Part shown: positions 27,019 through 36,799 of the stretch, piece by piece
Layout of the letters: every line of letters begins with the position of its first letter
Position numbering within the stretch: position 1 is the first letter of the stretch
Source of the DNA: BJGV01 sp964194745
GTDB taxonomy: Bacteria > Pseudomonadota > Gammaproteobacteria > Burkholderiales > Nitrosomonadaceae
NCBI GenBank assembly: GCA_965248035.1
Contig: OZ252054.1
Location: forward strand, 1,240,001 to 1,304,000
Direction of reading: 5' to 3'
Length of the DNA stretch: 64,000 nt
Program-made: the position numbers and the translations under genes
Notes under the pieces: generated by a model
The model's input: the letters and a program-made list of their open reading frames with translations, nothing else
What the model was told of the DNA's origin: nothing
The model's database searches: none

Positions 27019-27390
27019 ATGCCCAAAGATTATTCCCGCACTTTGCGAATTGCAGGCCAGATTCAACGTGAACTTGCCGATCTGATCCGCAACGAACTCA
27101 AAGACCGGCGTGTTGGTATGATTACCCTGACGGATGTTGAGGTAAGCCAAGATTATGCACACGCCAAAATTTTCTACACCACGCTCGGTAGTGAAGAAGA
27201 TAATTTCTTAACCGGTAAAGGTTTAGAGCATGCGGCTAGATTTTTGCGTAGCCAATTGTCGCATCGACTAAGGCTTCGGGTAGTTCCGCAACTGCATTTC
27301 ATCTATGACGAATCAGTTGAGCAGGGAATACGTCTGTCACAATTAATAGACAAGGCAGTAAAACAGGATGAGCAAGGGGATCCGGTTTAA
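27019..27390 (+). CDS. rbfA: Ribosome-binding factor A
   Basis: 123 aa with the KH-like RbfA fold: RTLRIAGQIQRELADLIRNE, GMITLTDVEVSQDYAHAKIF and LRLRVVPQLHFIYDESVEQG. It acts in 30S maturation and cold adaptation. A GGAG site precedes the ATG. It is part of the rimP-truB operon. Confidence 0.95.
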   Translation: MPKDYSRTLRIAGQIQRELADLIRNELKDRRVGMITLTDVEVSQDYAHAKIFYTTLGSEEDNFLTGKGLEHAARFLRSQLSHRLRLRVVPQLHFIYDESVEQGIRLSQLIDKAVKQDEQGDPV

Positions 27391-27432
27391 TGTTGTCTGA
27401 TTCGTGATTTGCTTTTTCAGAATCCACCTCGC

Positions 27433-28395
27433 ATGTTAAGTCTACAGATTTTTCGACCTAAACCAATCAAACGTTACATCAGTGGCGTTCTGTTACTGAA
27501 TAAACCTTCTGGGATTTCGTCCCATCAGGCACTACAAATTGCTAAGCACATATTTTCTGCATCCAAGGCTGGACATACCGGTACGCTAGATCCGATGGCA
27601 ACTGGTTTATTACCAGTGTGTTTCGGTGAAGCTACAAAATTCTCCTCTGTATTACTGGGTGCTGATAAAACCTATGAAGCCACGCTAAGACTTGGCTACA
27701 TCAGTACTACCGGTGATGCTGACGGTGAAATTTCTGTCGCAGGTGAGGTAAATCTAACACTGCAGCAAGTTGAATCAGTACTACAACGTTTTATTGGGAA
27801 AAACATGCAAACTCCACCTATGTATAGTGCCGTGAAGCATCAGGGGAAACCTTTGTATACCTACGCAAGAAAGGGAATAGAAATTGAACGGCAGCCTCGC
27901 GAAGTAACCGTTTATGACTTACAAGTACGAACCCTTGAAGGAAATAAGATGAGCATTACGGTCAAATGCAGCACGGGCACCTACGTCCGCACTCTAGCAG
28001 AGGATATCGGTAGGATGCTTGGATGCGGTGGGGCATATCTTACTTCTCTGTGCCGCAAAACCATTGATGGCCTTGATTTGTTGGGCGCTTATACGTTGGA
28101 TATGCTTGAAAACATGCCACTGCAGCAACGTGATGCTTGTCTAAGCCCTGTAGACACTCTCTTACATAATTTACCAGCTGTGTTTCTAGACAGTGCAGCA
28201 TCGGTACGTCTATTGCAAGGACGGGTGGTAACCAACTTAACTTTAGTAGATAGGTTGCCAGATCGAAAAAAAATCAGACTGTATAACAGGGAGAAATGCT
28301 TTCTGGGATTAGGAGAAATCACAGCTTGTGGTGGGATAATCCCCAAAAGATTAATGGTATTAGCTTCTACAGATTCTTTACTCAAGGAATCGTAA
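27433..28395 (+). CDS. truB: tRNA pseudouridine-55 synthase
   Basis: 320 aa from ATG 27433; the frame is open to a TTG at 27409. GVLLLNKPSGISSHQAL and AGHTGTLDPMATGLLP carry the catalytic Asp. CSTGTYVRTLAEDIG and the C-terminal PUA-like part are present. It makes pseudouridine 55 in the T-loop of tRNA. It ends the operon; rpsO, common after truB, is not found here. Confidence 0.94.
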   Translation: MLSLQIFRPKPIKRYISGVLLLNKPSGISSHQALQIAKHIFSASKAGHTGTLDPMATGLLPVCFGEATKFSSVLLGADKTYEATLRLGYISTTGDADGEISVAGEVNLTLQQVESVLQRFIGKNMQTPPMYSAVKHQGKPLYTYARKGIEIERQPREVTVYDLQVRTLEGNKMSITVKCSTGTYVRTLAEDIGRMLGCGGAYLTSLCRKTIDGLDLLGAYTLDMLENMPLQQRDACLSPVDTLLHNLPAVFLDSAASVRLLQGRVVTNLTLVDRLPDRKKIRLYNREKCFLGLGEITACGGIIPKRLMVLASTDSLLKES

Positions 28396-28522
28396 ATCAG
28401 GATAAAGGTTCGTGCAATTTAACCCAGGATGAGCTGCTTATAAAGCTTGCCAGTTTTGATCTTGGTATAAATGTAAAACTGGACTCCAATTTATAGTGGT
28501 TCAGTTTTATACAAGCAGAGTG

Positions 28523-28999
28523 TCAACGCGCATCGTTATATCCTTGGCGAGCGTTCTTCAAAAGTTGGCGGGCGGCTTCAACATGCTCTTCCAAAATCTG
28601 CTGCCGTCGCCAATATGCCTCCGACAGACGCGTACCACGTCCCACAATGCCAAGGCGCTCACCCGGCAGGGGCTCAATTCCCGCCTCGCGATCAATCTCA
28701 GCTACGCGCAGATCGGCCTCAGCAGTCTGCACAGATTTAAGCGTCTCATCCAATACCCGTGAACGTTCCTGGGCACGTCGCTCTATACTCTCGATCTCGG
28801 TCTTTGAGAGCGGCTTTACCTCTGTGTTGCTGGTATCTACCGTAGATTTCTTAACTGTACGCGCGCCTGGCTGTGGTTGCTGACCATACATCACACGTCC
28901 GTCTGGCATCACTGACTTGAAGATGGATTCAGCCATAGCGTCAGGTACGAGTATCTGAGTACTAATCAATATCAACCATGCTGTCAGGACAACTCGCAT
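28523..28999 (-). CDS. DUF4124-domain periplasmic protein
   Basis: 158 aa from the ATG at 28999, which begins a good signal peptide (MRVVLTAWLILI...DAMA). The frame upstream to 29167 encodes an unlikely extension. The mature N-terminus (SIFKSVMPDGRVMYGQQPQPGA) is a DUF4124 domain. The remainder is a charged coiled coil (about residues 80-150). Function unknown. Confidence 0.7.
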   Translation of the reverse strand: MRVVLTAWLILISTQILVPDAMAESIFKSVMPDGRVMYGQQPQPGARTVKKSTVDTSNTEVKPLSKTEIESIERRAQERSRVLDETLKSVQTAEADLRVAEIDREAGIEPLPGERLGIVGRGTRLSEAYWRRQQILEEHVEAARQLLKNARQGYNDAR

Positions 29000-29332
29000 A
29001 CTCTTAAGTGGCAGGTGACTACAGCCGACATTGAAATAAATTGGTTCGATTAAACCACGTGGCACTACCCACCGTTTGTCCTTATCTGTCCTGGTCAGAG
29101 AAACAGCCTGGGGGATTGAGTTTCGAGCCTGTGCAATCGATCCTTTGGTAAAAAGTTGTTTACACATTTCTCCTCCTAATCGCTTTCAGTATTTAACGTA
29201 TGCAAAATTATTTCGATGACATATTTAGAATTTCGATACCTTTTTATTCAAAAGAATCAAGCACTAGACTTCAGAAAATTTGTAAAGATAATTTTTCTGC
29301 AAATAACGAAATTCTAGAAACAGATAGATAAT

Positions 29333-30031
29333 CTACCATGGAATTATCTGTCCATCATAGGCAATAAATTTTCCTGAATCAGCTAAGACAAGTTGGCAAA
29401 TAACGTTTCGCATACCAGACACACTCTGCTTTGTAGAAATTAACCCACTTGGACCACCCATATCAGTTCTCACCCATCCTGGATGTAATAGGACCGCAAT
29501 GATACCAATCGATCTCAGGTCAATAGCAAGACTCTTCACAACCATATTCACCGCTGACTTACTTGATCGGTATATGTAGCTACCTCCACGACTGTTATCG
29601 GCAACGCTACCCATCTTGCTAGTAATAGTCACAATGATTTTTTTGCTACTTCGCGTAATCTGAGGTGTAAATGCCTCAGCCATCCTTAGCGGTGCCATGG
29701 TATTGACCAAGAAAGCATATGCCCATGCCTCATAATCAATATTACCAAAGCTGCATCCCTTAGGGCCTGAATAAACTCCCGCGTTACTAATAAGCAAGTC
29801 GATGGATTTGTTGGCTAGAGTCTGCGCCAACCTCTTAATCTGCTCATGATCAGCTACATCAAGTGCATGCACGGTAATCTGCTCAGGATACTTTGCTGCC
29901 AGTTTGTTAAGCGCATCTGATTTTTCAGGATGACGACTACAAGCTAAAACACACCAGCCATCAGCAGCAAATTGCCTTGAAAACTCTAGCCCAATCCCGC
30001 GGTTTGCGCCAGTGATCAAAGTGGTTTTCAT
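29333..30031 (-). CDS. Short-chain dehydrogenase/reductase, C-factor-like
   Basis: 232 aa from the ATG at 30031 (GGAGGAAA site upstream). The dinucleotide motif TLITGANRGIGLEF lies at the N-terminus, then LLISNAGVY. The active-site YIYRSSKSAVNM has the YxxxK spacing, and LHPGWVRTDMGG is typical of C-factor/sniffer-like SDRs. It is an NAD(P)H oxidoreductase of unknown substrate. Confidence 0.88.
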   Translation of the reverse strand: MKTTLITGANRGIGLEFSRQFAADGWCVLACSRHPEKSDALNKLAAKYPEQITVHALDVADHEQIKRLAQTLANKSIDLLISNAGVYSGPKGCSFGNIDYEAWAYAFLVNTMAPLRMAEAFTPQITRSSKKIIVTITSKMGSVADNSRGGSYIYRSSKSAVNMVVKSLAIDLRSIGIIAVLLHPGWVRTDMGGPSGLISTKQSVSGMRNVICQLVLADSGKFIAYDGQIIPW

Positions 30032-30379
30032 ACTTTCCTCCAAACAAATACATAGGATTACGAGACTTCCAGATTTTATCAAATACACTAATTACACAAA
30101 GTCACAAACTAGAGTACAATCTAAGTAATTACACCCCTTGCATACCGCCTTTTTGTTTATTTAATGCTTTCTAAACGCGCCAATTAGATCAAATAGCTAA
30201 AGAGTAATATAGAAAAAGAGACACTTTCAATTTATCGTGGCATAATTCTGGCACGGTTTGTTTGATAAGCCATTTTTATACCCCCTGACAGGGATATGAC
30301 CCCTCTTAAATTAGGGAACTATATACTTTACACCGGAAAATATTGTGGTATAATTCTCTTATCATGAGAGGAGGATGCC

Positions 30380-31274
30380 ATGCCTTATAAGATCAATACT
30401 GCAATCAGTGTCTGCCAGTTGATGGAAATGTTTCCTGACGAGGAAACCGCACGACAGTACCTTGAGGATCGTCGCTGGAAATATGGCGTGTCTTGCCCGA
30501 CATGTCAAAGCCTATCGGTCTATACAAGATCGGGAAAACGAAAAGGGATGTATGACTGTCGAGGATGCGGCAAGCATTTTAGTGTTCGGACCGGTTCCAT
30601 TTTTGAAAAATCACACATTCGACTTCACAAATGGCTCTATGCCATTTACACCGTCATGACTTCTCGAAAGAGCATTAGCGCTATGCAATTAAGCAAAGAA
30701 ATTGGAGTCACGTATAAGTCCGCCTGGTTTGCGTTGCATCGGATTCGAGAGGCTTGCCGTGGCGATCTTACCCGTCTCTCAGGAATCGTAGAAATCGACG
30801 AAACGTATGTGGGCGGGAAAGAACGGAACAAGCACTGGAAGAAAGGGGATAAACCGAAAGCCGGGACAGTTGGCAAACAACCCGTCCTCGGCATGAGGGA
30901 GCGTGGTGGCAAGACCGTGGCCCTGCCAGTGCCTGCGACGGATCGGCTTACGCTGTGGACGGAGATTCAAGAGGCGATAGAAATAGGCAGCACGCTCTAT
31001 ACGGATGACCATGCCGCCTATCGAGGCATTGAGCGTAAAGGCTATCAGCACCAAGCCGTAAACCATTGGCATTGAGAGCGTTTGGGCGGTCTTAAAACGT
31101 GGACTGAACGGCACATTCCATCAAGTATCCGTCAAGCATTTATCGCGTTATATTCATGAATTTTCGTTCAGGCTCAATGAAGGACGTTGTGGCCGGGAGA
31201 CCATGCACCGCATTGAAAGCGTCTGTGATGCGGCCATTGGCAAACGCTTAACGTATCAGGGGCTTGTCCAATGA
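30380..31274 (+). pseudogene. IS1595-family transposase, frameshifted, copy 1
   Basis: The first 231 codons carry the N-terminal zinc ribbon (CPTC...CRGCG) and two catalytic Asp residues (VEIDETYVGG, LYTDDHAAY), ending NHWH-TGA at 31075. The +1 frame then continues GIESVWAVLKRGLNGTFHQV...RLNEGRCGRE to a TGA at 31272-31274. It therefore holds the third catalytic residue (E of IES). In relatives about a dozen residues separate VNH from HTNGIESVW, so a short deletion that breaks the frame is likely. Copy 2 has the same lesion. Confidence 0.88.
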
Positions 31275-32137
31275 GCGCCGTAGGGACCGGCCTCTTGGAT
31301 TCGGCTGTGGATGTGCTTTTTGCTCACTCCCCACTCGTTCACCGCTTGATCCAGGGAGACGCCACACTCCGTGCTTCGATCACGAGAGAAAGCGTGGATT
31401 TAATTGTGACCTCTCCCCCCTATAACGTTGGCAAAGCATATTCTGGTGCCCAACAAGATGATTCATTGCCCTACGACGCCTATTTGAACTTTTCTAAACA
31501 GTGGCTGACGAATTGTTTTCATTGGACGAAATCGACCGGTCGCTTATGCGTCAATGTCTCGCTGGATAAAAACAAGAATGGCAAGCAACCGCTTTCAGCA
31601 GACATCACGCGATTAGCAATGGAGGCCGGGTGGTGCTATCATGCGACTATTCTGTGGAATGAAGGCAATATATCCCGTCGCACGGCATGGGGAAGTTGGA
31701 AGTCAGCCAGCGCCCCTCATGTCATTGCCCCTGTGGAAACCATTATTGTGCTCTATAAAGATACGTGGAAACGTGAGCGCCCTGGAAACAACGATATTAG
31801 CGCCGAGGAATTTAAGGAATGGTCGTTGGGGTCATGGTCATTCAATGGAGAGAGCAGGAAACGGATTGGTCATGAGGCCCCATTTCCAAGAGAACTGCCG
31901 AAACGCTGCATCAAGATATTCTCGTTTATCGGGGACACGGTGTTTGATCCGTTTGTCGGATCTGGCACTACTATGATAGAAGCGATTCGACATGGTCGGC
32001 AAGCCATTGGTCTTGAGAAAGAGCCCAAATATTGTGAGCTGACCAGAGATCGGATTTTCAAGGAATGCAATCTCTCATTGAGGAAATCCTTACCGATAAG
32101 GCAGGGAAAATCTACTGCACCGTGTTGGAGCAGTTAA
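31271..32137 (+). CDS. DNA methyltransferase carried by the IS, copy 1
   Basis: 288 aa. TSPPY (residues 47-51) is the catalytic motif IV of N4-cytosine or N6-adenine methyltransferases. DPFVGSGTT (residues 226-234) is the AdoMet motif I, so the order is beta-class. The substrate recognition part lies between (NKNGKQPL to AEEFKEWS). It starts with an ATGA overlap on the transposase end, so it is coupled to it. No restriction partner is evident. The target sequence is unknown. Confidence 0.9.
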   Translation: MSAVGTGLLDSAVDVLFAHSPLVHRLIQGDATLRASITRESVDLIVTSPPYNVGKAYSGAQQDDSLPYDAYLNFSKQWLTNCFHWTKSTGRLCVNVSLDKNKNGKQPLSADITRLAMEAGWCYHATILWNEGNISRRTAWGSWKSASAPHVIAPVETIIVLYKDTWKRERPGNNDISAEEFKEWSLGSWSFNGESRKRIGHEAPFPRELPKRCIKIFSFIGDTVFDPFVGSGTTMIEAIRHGRQAIGLEKEPKYCELTRDRIFKECNLSLRKSLPIRQGKSTAPCWSS

Positions 32138-32310
32138 TCTATCAACGGCCCTCTCAAGATTGAGTCCGGGGAGGTGACTGGTCTCACAGCCTGCCTCTTC
32201 GCCAATACCGATGCCTATGACAACCTGCTTTCCACGCTGAAACAGCGAACATTTGAGTTAGCCAAACAGATTACCCCGTTACATGGCAGTCCGGTAACAA
32301 CTACATAAAT
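32138..32310 (+). other. Open tail of the IS after the methyltransferase
   Basis: The methyltransferase frame stays open past its TAA (SINGPLKIESGEVTGLTACL...TFELAKQITPLHG) until a TAA just before the right end. In another frame a short ORF (MQSLIEEILTDKAGKIYCTV) overlaps the methyltransferase 3' end. These look like pieces of a third, now broken, gene. No identity is claimed. Confidence 0.4.
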
Positions 32311-32348
32311 CCCTTATAAAATACCTTGTATAGAATTGTAGTTAAAGT

Positions 32349-35015
32349 TTAGTTCACCTTACCCAGGTAACCCTGTGCGATTCGGTAATACACACTACGC
32401 AGTTGTTTGTTGTTTCGAATAATAGCTCGATACAGTATCGGACCAGGCCGATCAAGCATCTGATCAAGATCATTGCCCAGCTGATCATGTTCAAGCTGAT
32501 TACGATTCATGCTTACCAGGATGATTGGCCGGGTTGAGGGCGATTGCGACGGAGACCAGAAATCATACATGGCCCCACTGCCACCAAACATATTACGCGA
32601 GCGAATGTCCATATCGTTCCCACTCTGCTTGTAGTACGACAATGCGCTCGCAACTGACCATTTACTCATACCAACAACGATAGGATTCTGTCCAGTCTGG
32701 CGTCGCACCTCTTCTACCACTTGCTCAACTTCTATCGTTGTTTCTCGCCAAAAATAATGCTTCATTAAGGCTGGGTATGGAATCCCTGGTATTCCAAGTA
32801 CTACATAGTGCAGTACGAACGCGTAGAAGAATATTGAAGCAACAACTGTTGGTTTCCAGGCAGACCGTAAACGGCGTGCTACGTTTTGCAGATCACTTGT
32901 AGTTCCCATCATCCACGCTATCGTCGGTAACACCGCAAGCCACAATGGAGTTGTCCAATGAAACCGTGGCGCATTAAACATGCTAACAACAACAAACACT
33001 GCTAAGGGTACGCCGGTAAATATCCACACAAACAGGCTACGCTTTCGTGCATATGGGCTTTTGTGATCACCACTTGACAGTAACGCCAATGTTGCAGCAA
33101 TCAAGCCTACGGGAGTCAGTAGTACCAAAATGTGCAGAGGTAAATACTGAATCGAGAATTGGTTGTCCATCCCTGCCCCTACCACCCGCCTTGACTGGAA
33201 CAGGAATGATGCCCAATCATGCTCCCAATTCCAGATGATTACCGGTGAGAACAGCAACAATGCAAGTGCCGCTGCAAGATACGGATGTGGACGGAACAGC
33301 CAACGGCGTGCAGTTGGATCCAGGATCATAAATAGCAAAGCTGCAAACCCTAGGAGGCCAAGTGTATATTTGGACAGAATACCCAGGCCGAACGCAATAC
33401 CCATACCAAGCCAGGCTGAGCTACGTCCAGCGATCAGCGCTCGTTCCATGTAGTACAGCGTAGCAGCCCAAGTGGCTAACAACGGTGCATCTGGGGTCAT
33501 CAACATGCCATGAGCGAAACTTACTGGAAGTATGGCCAGCAGTAGCATCGTGCGCATGCTGGTTGATTTGTCGTATAGATTGAGCGTCAGTGCGTATAGG
33601 TAGCCCATTGTCACCAGGCCACAAATAAATGCGCTGATCCGCACCCCGAATTCATTGTCACCAAAGATTGCGGTACCCAGCCAGATTAACCACGCGACCA
33701 TTGGTGGGTGATCAACAAAACTTAAATCCATGTGTTGAGCGTAATTCCAGTAATACGCCTCATCTGGAATCAGTTGCGCCTGCCCAAGGTAGATCAGGCG
33801 TAGCAGTAAGATGAACACTACAACTCCGACCGAAGCGATGCGCCAGCGCATATCCAAAGATGGTGGATTCTCCTTGACTGGAAACACGTAGAAAGCGGAT
33901 CCTAGATAGTTAACAACTGCCGTTGCAGCAATCGCTGGAAATATTGCCAATTCGGCTGGCACATGCCAACCATAGACTAATAAGGCTAGCACACCGCCTC
34001 GCAACAATAACGCGAACATGCCAATCATCAAAAAGCGACTGAATTGATCCCAACTCAGATAACCTGCATGGTGCGATCGGAATGACCATTTGGAATTGAG
34101 CGCATAGTTTACTGTTGCGGCAGCGAAGAAACTCACGATGTGTGCTTGCGCAAGTCCGGTTTCGTAGATCACTAGTACTTGAAACAGCAGCGTATCAACT
34201 ATTACGCCGCATAGTCCGACCACTGCAAACTTGCTAGCCGTACTGACAGAGACCGTGCCTCCTGCCAGGGTGATCAATCGTTGCAAGTAGGTCCACTGAT
34301 GGGAAAACGACAGCTTTGAAATGCCGCGTGTTCGATCACGAAAGCAGATTGGCACTTCCACCGTCCTAATCTTTCCCTGGCCAGCTACCAGCAATTCGAG
34401 CAGGATCTTGTATCCGCGCGCACGTTCAGCAATAGTTGCGATCAAATCCTTGCGAACTGCAAAAAATCCAGAAGTCGCATCATTGACATCACAGATGGGA
34501 CGCGCTAGCCAACCACCGATACGTGACAACCATTGCCGATGCAGTGGCCAACCCTCGGTGCCACCGCCCGGTACGTAACGACTGCCAACAGCGATGTCGT
34601 AACTACCATTTAGCACTGGTTCCACTACGGCAGCTAATCGATCTGGTGGATGGCTCAGGTCTGCGTCCATTACCACGATGACATTGCTGCGCGCTATTGC
34701 AACACCGGATAGGATCGATGCTGTCAGATCTGGCTTTTCCCGTCTCTCAACGAGTCGCACGTTCGCCCTTTTCTCCCAGGCACGTACCTTGTCTGGCGTA
34801 CCATCGCATGAGCCATCATCGACAAAAATGACTTCAAAATTGTCAGGTGGAAGGTTAAGTGCGAAAAGACAGGTTAACAGTGGATCAATATTATCTGCTT
34901 CGTTGAGAGTAGGAACTACTACAGAAAATTGTGTCGTTTTAATTGTAGTATCATTAAACACACTGCTTGACGTTAATGAGGAAGCTAAAGATGGAGAATC
35001 AATGGTATCTGGCAA
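32349..35015 (-). CDS. Three-part membrane glycosyltransferase: GT2 + GtrA-like + GT-C
   Basis: 888 aa. Residues about 30-260 form a GT2 polyprenyl-phosphate sugar transferase (VVVPTLNEADNI, FVDDGS, DADLSHP, GSRYVPGGG). About 260-375 is a GtrA-like four-helix membrane region. About 390-888 is an ArnT/PMT-like GT-C domain (LIPDEAYYWNYAQHMDLSFV, VDHPPMVAW). In one chain it could make a lipid-linked sugar, flip it and transfer it in the periplasm. The start is TTG or undetermined. It heads the polysaccharide block next to IS copy 1. Confidence 0.85.
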   Translation of the reverse strand: MPDTIDSPSLASSLTSSSVFNDTTIKTTQFSVVVPTLNEADNIDPLLTCLFALNLPPDNFEVIFVDDGSCDGTPDKVRAWEKRANVRLVERREKPDLTASILSGVAIARSNVIVVMDADLSHPPDRLAAVVEPVLNGSYDIAVGSRYVPGGGTEGWPLHRQWLSRIGGWLARPICDVNDATSGFFAVRKDLIATIAERARGYKILLELLVAGQGKIRTVEVPICFRDRTRGISKLSFSHQWTYLQRLITLAGGTVSVSTASKFAVVGLCGVIVDTLLFQVLVIYETGLAQAHIVSFFAAATVNYALNSKWSFRSHHAGYLSWDQFSRFLMIGMFALLLRGGVLALLVYGWHVPAELAIFPAIAATAVVNYLGSAFYVFPVKENPPSLDMRWRIASVGVVVFILLLRLIYLGQAQLIPDEAYYWNYAQHMDLSFVDHPPMVAWLIWLGTAIFGDNEFGVRISAFICGLVTMGYLYALTLNLYDKSTSMRTMLLLAILPVSFAHGMLMTPDAPLLATWAATLYYMERALIAGRSSAWLGMGIAFGLGILSKYTLGLLGFAALLFMILDPTARRWLFRPHPYLAAALALLLFSPVIIWNWEHDWASFLFQSRRVVGAGMDNQFSIQYLPLHILVLLTPVGLIAATLALLSSGDHKSPYARKRSLFVWIFTGVPLAVFVVVSMFNAPRFHWTTPLWLAVLPTIAWMMGTTSDLQNVARRLRSAWKPTVVASIFFYAFVLHYVVLGIPGIPYPALMKHYFWRETTIEVEQVVEEVRRQTGQNPIVVGMSKWSVASALSYYKQSGNDMDIRSRNMFGGSGAMYDFWSPSQSPSTRPIILVSMNRNQLEHDQLGNDLDQMLDRPGPILYRAIIRNNKQLRSVYYRIAQGYLGKVN

Positions 35016-35369
35016 TTTGATTGAATAAATTAAGGTGGCTGTTATTCTTTAACAGGGTGAAGTGTTCGTAATTATGTAAGTATTTGATAGATCAGCGTTC
35101 TGAAGGGTTTAGTCTACCATTAAATTTGTGAAGAATCGATGAACGATGCCCATTTGCAAAAAGCGTACCTTAGCGCTTTGGAAGAGGGGTCCTGTTAAAT
35201 ACAATTTAGAAGATTAATATATCAGCCTATTTCAGATCGTTACCCAATTGCAATTTTATTTGTTGTTTGGTTTGCAAGTAGCTTGCACTATGGTGATATG
35301 GCACCGAGTACCATTTTTCAATTTGCCAATACCTTTGAAGTTTTAGTTGGGTTAGATGTTAATGGGAAT

Positions 35370-35915
35370 TTATGTAAATATTTCGGCCTGCGCTAGTGGT
35401 AAAGCGACCTTATCTTTGGTCGAAAGTTGTGGTTCTCCATTAAGAGGCCATTGGATACCAATGGTTGGGTCGTTCCATAAGATACTGCGCTCGAATTCGG
35501 GAGCGTAGTAGTCAGTAGTTTTGTAGAGAAAGTCAGCACTATCACTAAGTACAAGAAAGCCATGCGCAAATCCCAAAGGAGTCCACAGCTGGCGGCAGTT
35601 ATTTTCCGTAAGCTCAACACCAACCCACTGGCCAAAAGTGGGTGAGGATTTTCGAATGTCTACAGCCGCATCAAATACCGCACCACGTACTACGCGCATT
35701 AACTTCCCCTGAGGTTGCTGGATCTGGTAGTGCAGACCCCGTAGCACGCCTCTGGCTGAGTGGCTATGATTATCTTGTACAAAGTTCACATTAAGTCCCG
35801 TACCTTGACTGAATTCTTTTTCATTAAAGCTTTCAAAGAAGAAACCCCGATTATCGCTAATAACATTGGGTTCAATAATAAGAACTTCAGGGATGGAAGT
35901 AGGGATTGCTTTCAA
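35370..35915 (-). CDS. rfbC: dTDP-4-dehydrorhamnose 3,5-epimerase
   Basis: 181 aa cupin enzyme. GVLRGLHYQ and GKLMRVVRGAVFDAAVDIR are typical, with the catalytic His in LRGLHYQ, and the LWTPLGFAHGFLVLSD segment. It converts dTDP-4-keto-6-deoxyglucose to the rhamnose epimer. It overlaps rfbA by 4 nt and is the last gene of rfbBDAC. Confidence 0.95.
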   Translation of the reverse strand: MKAIPTSIPEVLIIEPNVISDNRGFFFESFNEKEFSQGTGLNVNFVQDNHSHSARGVLRGLHYQIQQPQGKLMRVVRGAVFDAAVDIRKSSPTFGQWVGVELTENNCRQLWTPLGFAHGFLVLSDSADFLYKTTDYYAPEFERSILWNDPTIGIQWPLNGEPQLSTKDKVALPLAQAEIFT

Positions 35916-36799
35916 AGAACTATCCGCTCTTTCAACAGCTGCAAAAGATACTGTCCGTAACCATTTTTGGCCAGTGGTTGTGCCAGTTTTTCAAGCTGCT
36001 CAGCGTTAATGAGGCCCTTGCGATAAGCAATCTCTTCTGGGCAAGCGACCTTGAGACCCTGACGGTGTTCAATGGTTTCGATAAAATTACTGGCTTCTCT
36101 CAAGCTCTCATGAGTGCCGGTATCTAACCAAGCATGGCCACGCCCCATGATTTGGACATTGAGTTGATCACGTTTCAGGTAGATTTGGTTAGCATCGGTT
36201 ATTTCTAATTCACCTCGGGTGGAGGGCCTAAGATCTGCAACGATGTCAACAATCTGATTGTCATAGAAATACAGGCCAGTGACAGCGTAGTTACTTTTTG
36301 GCTGAGAAGGTTTTTCTTCCAGTGAAGTCGCTTGGCCCTGGGTATCAAAGGTGACTACACCGTAATGCTCAGGGTTTTGTACATGATAGGCAAATATGGT
36401 CGCACCTCTTGTTTCTAACATAGCGCGATCAAGTTGCGTAGGCAAATCATGGCCATAGAAAATGTTATCTCCCAACACCAGAGCACTGGGACTCTGAGAA
36501 ATAAAATTCTTACCGATTATGAAGGCTTGAGCCAGCCCATCAGGACTGAGTTGCTCGGCATATTGAAAATTGAGACCCCAACTTCCGCCATCTCCTAAGA
36601 GTTGCTGAAAACGTTGAGTGTCTTGAGGGGTAGAAATAATGAGTATGTCGCGAATACCCGCAAGCATGAGGGTGCTCAGGGGGTAGTAGATCATTGGTTT
36701 GTCGTAAATTGGCAGTAATTGTTTGGAAACTGCTTTAGTCACGGGATAGAGTCGTGTGCCGGAACCGCCGGCTAGAATGATACCTTTACGTTGGGTCAT
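35912..36799 (-). CDS. rfbA: Glucose-1-phosphate thymidylyltransferase
   Basis: 295 aa. The N-terminal GGSGTRLYPVTKAVSKQLLP nucleotide site and KPMIYYPLSTLMLAGIRDIL are diagnostic; VLGDNIFYGHDL is the catalytic Asp loop. It makes dTDP-glucose. It overlaps both neighbours by 4 nt. Confidence 0.96.
   Translation of the reverse strand: MTQRKGIILAGGSGTRLYPVTKAVSKQLLPIYDKPMIYYPLSTLMLAGIRDILIISTPQDTQRFQQLLGDGGSWGLNFQYAEQLSPDGLAQAFIIGKNFISQSPSALVLGDNIFYGHDLPTQLDRAMLETRGATIFAYHVQNPEHYGVVTFDTQGQATSLEEKPSQPKSNYAVTGLYFYDNQIVDIVADLRPSTRGELEITDANQIYLKRDQLNVQIMGRGHAWLDTGTHESLREASNFIETIEHRQGLKVACPEEIAYRKGLINAEQLEKLAQPLAKNGYGQYLLQLLKERIVL

Larger units (their letters stand above)
30314..32313 (+). mobile_element. 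IS1595-like element with methyltransferase passenger, copy 1
   Basis: 2000 bp. The ends are imperfect 23-bp inverted repeats, both starting GGGA and ending CCGG (left GGGAACTATATACTTTAC, right GGGATTTATGTAGTTGTT). The boundaries come from comparison with copy 2, where identity stops at the same bases. It holds a split transposase, a DNA methyltransferase and a short open tail. The flanking 8-mers (TTAAATTA and TTATAAAA) do not form a target duplication, so the element or its surroundings have been rearranged. Confidence 0.9.

Noticed and set aside
31641..31976. 111-aa frame inside the methyltransferase
   Set aside because: It is an alternative frame over a strongly coding gene, with the same shadow in copy 2.
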